Positions 1-5,312 of a DNA stretch of 5,353 bases are shown in pieces. A program made the position numbers and the translations under genes. The notes under the pieces were generated by a model. It was not told the DNA's origin, did not search any database, and saw nothing but the letters and a program-made list of their open reading frames with translations. Each line of letters opens with the position of its first letter. Within the stretch, counting starts at the first letter, position 1. Where the stretch lies: positions 1 through 5,353 of the forward strand of contig JAJFUH010000137.1 in assembly GCA_021372535.1 (NCBI GenBank). Direction: 5' to 3'. The DNA comes from a bacterium. Its GTDB lineage: Bacteria > Latescibacterota > Latescibacteria > Latescibacterales > Latescibacteraceae.

Positions 1-2
1 AC

Positions 3-392
3 GAGAAGAAACCCCTCGGCACTTCGCTCTGCGTTCTGACCTACAAACCGCGTGAGGGTCAGCCGCCTATAGTGGGAATGAATCATCTCGGCGCCCATCC
101 CGGGGGATACCATATCGATGTGTACGCGGCCGGAGAGAATAAAGTATTCTCGGCGGGAGGCAACCTGTTCGATTATATGTTCACAGCGCTTCACGATTTC
201 TATGCATTCCGGACTGTTCCGCGTCCGTACGAGGCGATTCTCGAGGAACACCGGGCGCTTGTTGCCACGAACGTTTCCCGTCTCACCGGGCGAGCGGTGA
301 GCCTCGATTCGCTCGGCGGGGATGATGCTCTCCCCTATTCGGAATCCATACGGCGTTGGCTGGTACGGTATCAGATGAAGAATAAAAAGTAG
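3..392 (+). CDS. C-terminal part of a Gfo/Idh/MocA-family oxidoreductase (5' end outside window)
   Basis: The reading frame is open from the first full codon at 3 to the TAG at 390-392, giving 129 residues of a gene that starts upstream of the window. The fragment ends with the pattern typical of the C-terminal alpha/beta domain of Gfo/Idh/MocA proteins. An amphipathic LFDYMFTALHDFYAF helix (about residues 55-69) leads to PRPYEAILEEHRALVA (about 73-88) and then to a TGRAVSLDSL end (about 95-104). This matches the family's usual 'P..YE..LE..R...A...S...GR.V.L' tail. These enzymes are cytoplasmic NAD(P)-dependent oxidoreductases acting mostly on sugars, inositols and related compounds. The Rossmann domain and catalytic Lys/His residues are not in the window, so neither substrate nor activity can be stated. 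An internal GTG at 72 is not the real start, because the frame continues upstream without a stop. The assignment rests on pattern recognition of the tail and is moderately sure. No good terminator follows; GAACC/GGTTC (401-405/413-417) is a weak stem without a T-run. Confidence 0.62.
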   Translation, partial: EKKPLGTSLCVLTYKPREGQPPIVGMNHLGAHPGGYHIDVYAAGENKVFSAGGNLFDYMFTALHDFYAFRTVPRPYEAILEEHRALVATNVSRLTGRAVSLDSLGGDDALPYSESIRRWLVRYQMKNKK

Positions 393-443
393 AACACGGT
401 GAACCAATACAGGGTTCGCAGTTCTCATATCGTATGATGTAAA

Positions 444-455
444 ATTGTATAATTC
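444..455 (+). repeat. Left copy of a 12-bp direct repeat (putative target-site duplication)
   Basis: ATTGTATAATTC occurs here and again, identically, at 659-670. The copies abut the two ends of an inverted-repeat-bounded segment (455-658), which is the geometry expected of a target-site duplication made on insertion. The last base overlaps the first base of the left inverted repeat, so the true duplication may be 11 or 12 bp. Confidence 0.55.
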
Positions 456-658
456 GGTTATCCAGTTTGATAAGCATAGAAAACCTTTTTAATCAGAATT
501 GAAAATTTCTTCTGATAGTATGTAATCCCCCCTTCCTGCGGCATCTTTTTAAGGGGGGAACGGCTTCTGGGGCACTTTCATCCCCCTTTCTTTTATAAGG
601 GGGACACGGCGAAGCCGAGGGGGATCAATCATGTTAGCTGATTTAACTGGAAAACCGG
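455..658. mobile_element. MITE-like non-autonomous insertion, about 204 bp, with imperfect terminal inverted repeats
   Basis: The left end CGGTTATCCAGTT (455-467) matches the reverse complement of 645-657 (CGGTTTTCCAGTT) at 12 of 13 positions. Immediately outside both ends lies the same 12-mer in direct orientation (444-455 and 659-670). No transposase can be encoded in so short a segment, so if mobile it would have to move in trans. A direct repeat of 11-12 bp is long; among known families such lengths are typical of IS4-type transposases, but attribution to a family is inference. The core of the element is the C5/G5 palindrome at 525-625, which also occurs at 4885-4996. It is unclear whether that palindrome is part of the element or nested in it. 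Confidence 0.5.
525..625 (+). repeat. C5/G5 palindromic repeat, copy 1 (about 101 bp)
   Basis: The unit is bounded by ATCCCCC (525-531) and GGGGGAT (619-625), an inverted repeat. Inside are CCCCCCTT/AAGGGGGG (527-534/551-558), TCCCCCTT/AAGGGGGA (581-588/597-604) and a short CGGC-GAA-GCCG hairpin (607-617). Copy 2 at 4885-4996 has the same order and orientation of parts. The general form resembles palindromic spacer repeats common in environmental bacterial genomes; that resemblance is from memory and unchecked. The unit has no coding content, and its function, if any, is unknown. Transcribed, it would form a strong branched RNA structure. Confidence 0.8.
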
Positions 659-670
659 ATTGTATAATTC
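659..670 (+). repeat. Right copy of the 12-bp direct repeat (putative target-site duplication)
   Basis: This copy of ATTGTATAATTC is identical to 444-455. It lies directly after the right inverted repeat of the MITE-like element. It contains a perfect TATAAT at 663-668. Confidence 0.55.
663..668 (+). promoter_or_regulatory. Possible -10 element for the propeller gene
   Basis: TATAAT is a perfect sigma-70-type -10 hexamer about 165 bp before the start codon at 832. The matching -35 position (about 640-645, GATTTA) is poor, so this is only a candidate. If used, transcription would begin near 675. The leader of about 155 nt would then contain both hairpins at 711-757 and 782-814. The same hexamer in the left direct repeat (448-453) also lacks a good -35. 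Confidence 0.22.
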
Positions 671-710
671 ATTAAAAGTCCGGTGAAAAACACCGCACGT
701 GTGGATATAA

Positions 711-757
711 GCTGTCAAGGGTCGGCACAAAGTGCCGATTTACATGCCCTTGACAGC
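711..757. repeat. Nested perfect inverted repeat, 11 + 7 bp
   Basis: GCTGTCAAGGG (711-721) pairs exactly with CCCTTGACAGC (747-757). Directly inside, TCGGCAC (722-728) pairs with GTGCCGA (732-738) around an AAA loop. The only interruption in an 18-bp stem is an 8-nt bulge TTTACATG (739-746) on the 3' side. No T-run follows, so it is not a classical terminator. It could be a REP-like or mobile-element remnant, a protein-binding site, or a structured part of the leader of the downstream gene. No known family was recognised with certainty. Confidence 0.7.
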
Positions 758-781
758 GAACAGACAATATATTTCGTCATC

Positions 782-814
782 GGGCGCGTGAAAAAAGATA
801 TTTTTTCACCGCCC
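782..814. repeat. Strong hairpin 17 bp upstream of the propeller gene start
   Basis: GGGCG-C-GTGAAAAAA (782-796) pairs with TTTTTTCAC-CGCCC (801-814) around a GATA loop. This gives 14 base pairs with a single bulged C at 787. The A/T tract is at the loop end and the G/C pairs at the base, the opposite of a normal terminator with a trailing U-run. GTCATC (776-781) just before it can also pair with GATGAC (831-836), which includes the start codon at 832. The leader could therefore in principle close the start site. A regulatory role is inference. Confidence 0.6.
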
Positions 815-831
815 TCATACGGGACAGTCTG

Positions 832-1914
832 ATGACAGTTCGGGGATGGATACGAATATTTTTTACCCTCCTTTTTCTGGGCGTTCTTTTTATACCGGAA
901 GCCATGGGAGAAACCCGCGAGTCATCCGTAAAGATCGTCCCGCCTGAGACCATGGCCCGCATTTACGGGGAGGTGAAAACCCCATACAAATACGGCATCG
1001 TTCTCAAGGGCGCGGACGGTACGAAAATCGACTGCCCGAGCGTGTTCCGGCACTCGGGGAAATGGTATATGATGTATATCGTGTTCAACAGCACGGGGTA
1101 TGAAACCATGCTCGCGGAAAGCGACGATCTCCTTTCGTGGAGAGTTCTCGGAACAATTCTGAGCCAGGGCAGCGGCGGATGGGACGATATGCAGGCTGCC
1201 GGATATGTCGCCCTCCAGGACTACACATGGGGAGGATCGTACGAATTGACACGATACGATGGTAAATTCTGGCTCTCCTATCTTGGCGGTGCGTTGAAGG
1301 GGTATGAAACCGACCCGCTCGCAATCGGTCTGGCGTGGACACGGAAACCGGCCGAGGCGGCAGCATGGCACCGTCTGGCCGAAAATCCCGTTCTGCACCC
1401 CGGCCAGAGCGGCACCCGCTGGTGGGAAACCATCACGCTCTATAAAAGCACCGTTATCAGGGACAGCGGAAAAACGCTCGGTTCTCCCTTCGTGATGTAC
1501 TACAACGGCAAGGCGCGTGATGCGGAGCGTATCGGCATGGCAGTCTCCGATGACATGGTTCACTGGAGACGGTACGGCGCCGAGCCGGTCATCGACAATG
1601 GCGCAGGGATTTCGGGCGATCCGCAGATCACCCGTATCGGGGATGTCTGGGTCATGTTCTATTTCGGCGCTTTCTGGCGGCCAAAGGCATTCGACACGTT
1701 TGCCTGCTCGAACGACCTTGTGCACTGGACAAAATGGACCGGTCCGGACCTCGTAGCGCCAACAGAACAATGGGACGAACAGTATGCCCATAAACCATGG
1801 GTTATCAAACATGATGGCGTTGTGTATCACTTTTACTGCGCGGTCGGCACCGAGGGAAGGGTTATCGCGCTCGCAACATCGAAAGATATGGGTAAAAGCC
1901 CGCTGACACCATGA
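832..1914 (+). CDS. Secreted five-bladed beta-propeller glycosidase-like protein (GH43/GH130-type)
   Basis: The 360-residue protein starts with a clear signal peptide: RGWIR, a hydrophobic core at about 9-21, and a likely signal peptidase I site A24-M25-G26|E27. This supports the ATG at 832 despite a weak ribosome site (GGGA at 821-824). It has no lipobox Cys, so it is probably free and periplasmic or extracellular. The mature part shows the repeated strand pattern of five-bladed propeller glycosidases. DCPSVF (67-72) precedes GKWYMMY (76-82), and three blade motifs follow: SDDLLSW (97-103), SDDMVHW (239-245) and SNDLVHW (293-299). GDPQITRIGD (262-271) and HKPWVI (320-325) complete the pattern. 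Asp67, Asp263 and Glu199 are plausible active-site acids, but the catalytic set cannot be fixed by eye. Known relatives hydrolyse or phosphorolyse arabinosides, xylosides, galactosides or mannosides; the substrate here is unknown. Length fits a single catalytic domain without a carbohydrate-binding module. The next gene starts 72 bp downstream. Confidence 0.72.
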   Translation: MTVRGWIRIFFTLLFLGVLFIPEAMGETRESSVKIVPPETMARIYGEVKTPYKYGIVLKGADGTKIDCPSVFRHSGKWYMMYIVFNSTGYETMLAESDDLLSWRVLGTILSQGSGGWDDMQAAGYVALQDYTWGGSYELTRYDGKFWLSYLGGALKGYETDPLAIGLAWTRKPAEAAAWHRLAENPVLHPGQSGTRWWETITLYKSTVIRDSGKTLGSPFVMYYNGKARDAERIGMAVSDDMVHWRRYGAEPVIDNGAGISGDPQITRIGDVWVMFYFGAFWRPKAFDTFACSNDLVHWTKWTGPDLVAPTEQWDEQYAHKPWVIKHDGVVYHFYCAVGTEGRVIALATSKDMGKSPLTP

Positions 1915-1986
1915 TATCCGGGCCAATCAAAACGGTTTGCAATCAAGAAATAATCGGGAAATACACCACGACTGGTATATACAACC

Positions 1987-3666
1987 ATGGATGAATTGAA
2001 ATCCCTCAACCGTCGTCTCCTCATCATCATCCCCCGGTCAATTGCCGTCAAGGTTGCCGCATTGATAACCCTCGGCAGCGGACTGGTCAATCTTAATTCG
2101 GTCATCGGCCCGGGGCTGCCCGAACGTATGGCGCTCCTCCGGAATGTTTTTCCTCTCGAATTCCTCAATCTCTCACGGTTTCTTACCGTTCTCATAGGTT
2201 TTGCTCTCGTTATTTCCTCCATCAACATCTATAATCGCAAAAAACGGGCATTCAAAGGTGTTCTGACACTGGCGATTTTATCGATAGTGTTTCATATGTC
2301 AAAATCCCTCGATTATGAAGAGGCGCTTTTTTCGCTCTTTCTGGCCGTGATGCTGTTCCTTTCGAGAAAAGAATTTACCGTAAAAAGCAGCACTCCCGAT
2401 ATCCAGACCGGAGTTATCCGTGTAAGCATTTCCCTGCTGATTGCGCTGGCTTATGGAATTACCGGTTTCTGGTTTCTCGACCGTTCACAGTTCGGAATCA
2501 ATTTCACCATATCCAATTCCATTCGCGAAACGCTCCTGTTCTTTTCACTCCAGGGTGACCCGGGTATAGTCCCGCACACACATCATGCACAGTGGTTTCT
2601 CGATTCGCTGTACCTGGTTACCGTCACAGCCCTGGTATATTCACTGTTCACACTGTTCAGGCCGGTAATTTATATTTTCAGGATACTCCCGGGAGAACGC
2701 GAGCTCGCACGGCAAATTGTGACGAATCACGGGCGTTCATCGCTCGATTATTATAAATTCTGGCCGGATAAATCGTTCTTTTTTTCTCAGACGCAGCAAA
2801 CCTTCATCGCATACCGCGTCGGAGGGAACTATGCGCTTGCTTTAGGTGACCCGGTCGGCCCGGAAGATGAAATAGAGGGGATTATCCGCGATTTCGCCGA
2901 ATTCTGTCAGGAAAACGGCTGGGGTATCGGATTTCACCAGACGATTCCCGATTTCCTGCCTGTCTACAACCGCCTTGGATTCAGAAATCTGAAAATCGGA
3001 GATGATGCAATCATTGACCTCAATCAGTTCACTCTCGAAGGCCGTGAAAAAAAGAAAATCAGGCAGAAACTCAATCAACTGGAAGAAAGCGGAATTCATA
3101 CTGTCCACTATGATCCTCCCATTCCTAAAATTATTCTCGCAGAATTGAAAGATATTTCTGACGATTGGCTGAAAATCCCGGGGCGCCGCGAACGGGGTTT
3201 TACACTCGGTAAATTCGAACAATATTATGTCCAGTCTACTCCGGTTTTTGCGGCAGCTGACAGGGACGGGAAACTGCTGGGATACATAAATATCATCCCG
3301 TCGTACCGAAAGGGTGAGGTGACAGCCGATCTCATGAGGCACCGGATAGATGCCCCCAATGGAATCATGGATTTTATCTTCGTCAGCTATTTCGGCTATC
3401 TCAGGGAAAAGGGAGCCGAACGGTTCAATCTCGGTATGGCCCCGATGTCCGGTTTTCAGGAAAATGAGGATGCATCCCTTGAGGAGCGCTCCATTCACTT
3501 CTTTTTCCAGAACCTGAATTTCCTTTTCAGCTTCCGGGGCTTGAAACAATACAAAGCGAAATACGCCACTTCATGGGAACCCCGGTATCTGATTTATAAA
3601 AATACGCTCGACCTGCCGCGGCTCGCTCTTGCCATAGGGAAAGTATCGGAATTGAAAGAAACGTAA
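1987..3666 (+). CDS. mprF: MprF-type aminoacyl-phosphatidylglycerol synthase with short membrane anchor (DUF2156 / LPG synthase C domain)
   Basis: This 559-residue inner-membrane protein probably transfers an amino acid (lysine or alanine; not decidable here) from aminoacyl-tRNA to phosphatidylglycerol. The N-terminal ~230 residues contain about five or six hydrophobic segments (roughly 19-40, 62-81, 91-103, 112-125, 146-164, 205-231). The remainder is a soluble tandem GNAT-like domain with the usual MprF signatures: ALALGDPVGP (283-292), GYINIIPSY (432-440), TADLMRH (446-452), NGIMDF (458-463), FNLGMAPMSG (480-489), GLKQYKAKY (518-526) and WEPRYLIY (530-537). Compared with full MprF (about 850 residues), the N-terminal flippase half is missing; it is the next gene. 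The symbol refers to the synthase half only. The ATG at 1987 is preceded by an in-frame TAA at 1951 and no strong Shine-Dalgarno site. It may be read with the gene upstream (72-bp gap) or from its own promoter; none is obvious. Confidence 0.88.
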   Translation: MDELKSLNRRLLIIIPRSIAVKVAALITLGSGLVNLNSVIGPGLPERMALLRNVFPLEFLNLSRFLTVLIGFALVISSINIYNRKKRAFKGVLTLAILSIVFHMSKSLDYEEALFSLFLAVMLFLSRKEFTVKSSTPDIQTGVIRVSISLLIALAYGITGFWFLDRSQFGINFTISNSIRETLLFFSLQGDPGIVPHTHHAQWFLDSLYLVTVTALVYSLFTLFRPVIYIFRILPGERELARQIVTNHGRSSLDYYKFWPDKSFFFSQTQQTFIAYRVGGNYALALGDPVGPEDEIEGIIRDFAEFCQENGWGIGFHQTIPDFLPVYNRLGFRNLKIGDDAIIDLNQFTLEGREKKKIRQKLNQLEESGIHTVHYDPPIPKIILAELKDISDDWLKIPGRRERGFTLGKFEQYYVQSTPVFAAADRDGKLLGYINIIPSYRKGEVTADLMRHRIDAPNGIMDFIFVSYFGYLREKGAERFNLGMAPMSGFQENEDASLEERSIHFFFQNLNFLFSFRGLKQYKAKYATSWEPRYLIYKNTLDLPRLALAIGKVSELKET

Positions 3667-3681
3667 ATTTACAGGTCCGAA

Positions 3682-4737
3682 ATGGATAGAGAAACCATCC
3701 CTGCAGACGAAACATCATTACCGTTGAAAAAAACAGCCGCAGATAAAACCAAACAGCTCTTAGGATATCTTTTTGCTGCTGTATGCCTCATATGGGTTTT
3801 CCACGATATCGACTATAAAGCACTCTGGCAAAACATGGCTTCGATTTCCTGGGGCTGGGTGGCTCTGGCTATTTTCATCGATCTTCTGAGTTATGTCTGT
3901 CAGGGATTACGGTGGAAATATCTCCTGCGTCCGGTAAAAAATATTTCCGTGGTCAGAACAACGCAGGCTGTTTATATCGGTCTCTTTATCAATGAAATCA
4001 TACCCATGCGTCTCGGTGAACTGGTCAGGGTTTATATGGTTGCCCGATGGGCTTCCGTCAATTTCTTCTCTGTCGTTCCCTCCATTGTTGTCGAACGGTT
4101 GTTCGACAGCATCTGGGTCGCCATTGTAACAGGCCTCATAGCCATGCTTGTTCCCCTGCCCCATGATATTATCGAGATTGGTGATATTCTTGGTTTAATC
4201 GTCCTCGGCGCAACCGGGCTTTTTATCTATATCGTATTTTGTAAAAAAACGGGTTCCTTTGATATAATACCGCCTGTAGACCTGAAGCCGAAATTTTTCG
4301 GAAGAATACTGTCCCTTTTGCGCCGTCTTACCGATGGTATTCGCGGCATCGGGACATCGCGCTCCTTCTATCTGGCTTTTTTCGTTTCATTTTTTTACCT
4401 CTCTCTGCAGCTCGCTGCTTTCTGGTTTATCATGCTTGCGTACGGCCTGGAGCTTTCGTTTCTGATCGGGTCGGCAGTTTTTCTTATCGTATACATCGGA
4501 ACTGCGCTTCCCAATACTCCGTCAAACGTGGGATCGTACCAGTTTTTCTGTGTTCTCGGGCTTACCTTTTTCGGCGTGGATAAAACGACGGCTGCGGGAT
4601 TTTCATTGATAGTATTTCTACTGTTGACTATTCCCCTGTGGATTTTCGGCTTTGGCGCCCTCAGTTTCAGCGGAATGTCATTAACAGCTGTTCGGGATGA
4701 AATCTATAAGCTGAAAACGAAGGAGAAACAGGTCTGA
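3682..4737 (+). CDS. MprF-like flippase / UPF0104-family membrane protein (LPG synthase TM region)
   Basis: This 351-residue polytopic membrane protein has about eight hydrophobic segments (around 26-40, 59-76, 93-105, 131-157, 168-187, 229-254, 258-276, 286-327). It shows the conserved features of the family that forms the N-terminal half of MprF: GLRWKYLL (75-82), NEIIPMRLGELVRVYM (104-119), VERLFDS (137-143) and the late LPNTPSNVGSYQ (276-287). In MprF this region moves the aminoacylated lipid to the outer leaflet. Here it is a free-standing protein starting 15 bp after the synthase, so the pair is almost certainly one operon. AGGT (3673-3676), five bases before the ATG, is a reasonable ribosome site. 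The N-terminus has about 24 extra polar, Lys-rich residues before the first helix, and the C-terminus ends in a charged tail (KLKTKEKQV). Stand-alone members can have other lipid or polyprenyl substrates, so the aminoacyl-PG role comes from the neighbour. Confidence 0.85.
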   Translation: MDRETIPADETSLPLKKTAADKTKQLLGYLFAAVCLIWVFHDIDYKALWQNMASISWGWVALAIFIDLLSYVCQGLRWKYLLRPVKNISVVRTTQAVYIGLFINEIIPMRLGELVRVYMVARWASVNFFSVVPSIVVERLFDSIWVAIVTGLIAMLVPLPHDIIEIGDILGLIVLGATGLFIYIVFCKKTGSFDIIPPVDLKPKFFGRILSLLRRLTDGIRGIGTSRSFYLAFFVSFFYLSLQLAAFWFIMLAYGLELSFLIGSAVFLIVYIGTALPNTPSNVGSYQFFCVLGLTFFGVDKTTAAGFSLIVFLLLTIPLWIFGFGALSFSGMSLTAVRDEIYKLKTKEKQV

Positions 4738-4743
4738 TACACA

Positions 4744-4790
4744 ATCCGGTTCTCCGGGTAATAGCATGATCCGGTTAATAGAACCCGGAT
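4744..4790 (+). terminator. Weak hairpin(s) after the flippase gene, possible terminator region
   Basis: ATCCGGTT occurs at 4744-4751 and again at 4769-4776. Either copy can pair with AACCCGGAT (4782-4790) with one bulged base, giving alternative stems 7-53 nt after the stop codon. What follows is TTTGCGCGGATTTGTTTT rather than a pure T-run, so intrinsic termination is uncertain. CCGGTTCTCCGGGTAA (4746-4761) also matches the end of the MITE-like element (reverse complement of 643-658) at 13 of 16 positions. The region may therefore instead be a decayed element end. Confidence 0.28.
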
Positions 4791-4884
4791 TTGCGCGGAT
4801 TTGTTTTAGGGAATCTCTGAAAAATATGAAAATGACTTCTGTTTTCCTGAAATGGCCGTTTACATATAGAGGCTTTACAGATAA

Positions 4885-4996
4885 ATCCCCCCGCCGACTT
4901 TGGTGGCGACCCCCTTGCCGAAGGGGGTATATTCCGTTGAGACGCAATCAGTTAAGCTCCCCCTTGATAAGGGGGATGTCCGAAGGACAGGGGGAT
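4885..4996 (+). repeat. C5/G5 palindromic repeat, copy 2 (112 bp)
   Basis: The unit is bounded by ATCCCCC (4885-4891) and GGGGGAT (4990-4996). In order it contains CGCC/GGCG (4892-4895/4905-4908), ACCCCCTT-GCCG-AAGGGGGT (4909-4928), TCCCCCTT-GAT-AAGGGGGA (4958-4976) and GTCC-GAA-GGAC (4978-4988). Order and orientation match copy 1 at 525-625. The GAA-loop stem differs from copy 1 at three of four base pairs, yet pairing is kept. This copy has better-preserved left-hand hairpins than copy 1. Confidence 0.82.
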
Positions 4997-5009
4997 CGGG
5001 AGCCCTGCA

Positions 5010-5099
5010 ATGCACGAATACCGGTATGGTTTCATCGTGTGTATTCCTGTTATATCTCTTTGTGTCTTTGTTATTATTGCTCCGGCGATTAAACAGTGA
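5010..5099 (+). CDS. Speculative 29-residue single-span membrane peptide
   Basis: An ATG at 5010 opens a 29-codon frame ending at TGA (5097-5099). A GGGAG sequence (4998-5002), seven bases before the ATG, is the best Shine-Dalgarno-like site in this spacer. The peptide has a short polar N-terminus (MHEYRYG), one hydrophobic stretch (about residues 8-26, FIVCIPVIS onward) and a KQ end, the layout of small inner-membrane proteins. Against it: frames this short arise often by chance, the Shine-Dalgarno-like purines directly adjoin a repeat that is itself G-rich, and no homologue was recognised. No function is proposed. Confidence 0.17.
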   Translation: MHEYRYGFIVCIPVISLCVFVIIAPAIKQ

Positions 5100-5165
5100 A
5101 ATATATTTCGGAAATCGAGCCCTATAAAGGTGATTCGATACAATCTGTGTAACTGCGCACCAAGC

Positions 5166-5193
5166 CGTCATTCCCGCGAAAGCGGGAATCCAT
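5166..5193. repeat. Dispersed-type hairpin repeat ATTCCCGC-GAAA-GCGGGAAT
   Basis: This is a perfect 8-bp stem (5170-5177 with 5182-5189) closed by a GAAA tetraloop, in the context CGTC...CCAT. The sequence resembles a short palindrome scattered in intergenic DNA of many bacteria (recognised from memory, unchecked). Eight T residues follow at 5195-5202, five bases after the stem. It could therefore also stop transcription on the + strand, though the gap is larger than usual. Confidence 0.7.
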
Positions 5194-5206
5194 GTTTTTT
5201 TTACTT

Positions 5207-5275
5207 CCGGTAAATAGTGTCCGGTTAAAATTGTTATAAAAGTTCGAAATATCCTGTAAACAGGGCATTTACCGG
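5207..5275. repeat. 69-bp unit bounded by a perfect 9-bp inverted repeat
   Basis: CCGGTAAAT (5207-5215) is the exact inverse of ATTTACCGG (5267-5275). Inside are CCGGTTAA (5221-5228), also present at 4771-4778, and a CCTGT/ACAGG palindrome (5253-5257/5260-5264). No flanking direct repeat was found. It may be a small mobile-element remnant or chance. Confidence 0.4.
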
Positions 5276-5312
5276 CATATGGATTGTTTTAGATTTGATT
5301 GTTACCCCTTTT

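Larger units (their letters stand above)
393..831. other. 439-bp intergenic region filled with repeats and hairpins
   Basis: No credible gene lies here. From left to right it holds: a direct repeat (444-455) and the left end of a MITE-like element; an AT-rich inverted repeat ATCAGAA/TTCTGAT (492-498/510-516); a C5/G5 palindromic repeat (525-625); the right end of the MITE-like element and the second direct repeat (659-670); a small CGGTG/CACCG stem (681-685/691-695); and two strong hairpins (711-757 and 782-814). The last two lie between the only decent -10-like sequence and the start codon of the next gene. Confidence 0.8.

Noticed and set aside
631-675. 14-codon ORF after the first palindrome, preceded by GAGGGGG
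   Set aside because: Too short, the purine run belongs to the repeat and is about eight bases or more away, and the frame spans the MITE-like element border.
750-773. TTGACA (750-755) and TATATT (768-773) as a promoter
   Set aside because: The spacer is only 12 bp, too short for sigma-70, and the TTGACA is part of the perfect hairpin arm.
922-1926. 334-codon open frame on the minus strand
   Set aside because: It lies antisense to the propeller gene, whose signal peptide and motifs are clear. Its translation is rich in Arg, His, Pro and Cys, without recognisable domains; it is a codon-bias shadow.
1936-1981. Promoter for the synthase gene (TTTGCA and AATACA or TATATA)
   Set aside because: Hexamer matches are poor. 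TATATA at 1976-1981 is too close to the ATG and has no -35.
2842-3549. 235-codon open frame on the minus strand
   Set aside because: Antisense to the conserved synthase domain of the MprF-type protein; no domain pattern of its own.
4766-5092. 108-codon open frame on the plus strand after the flippase gene
   Set aside because: Much of it is translated from the C5/G5 palindrome (Arg/Trp/Pro-rich), with no ribosome site and no protein-like pattern.
4900-5127. 75-codon frame whose last 33 codons (ATG at 5026) are hydrophobic
   Set aside because: The first part is repeat-derived and the inner ATG at 5026 has no nearby ribosome site. The overlapping frame at 5010 has a better one and is listed only as speculative.
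5170-5202. GCGGGAAT hairpin plus T8 as a classical terminator of the mprF pair
   Set aside because: It is about 430 bp from the stop codon, five bases separate stem and T-run, and the sequence looks like a dispersed repeat. Termination is possible but not the primary call.
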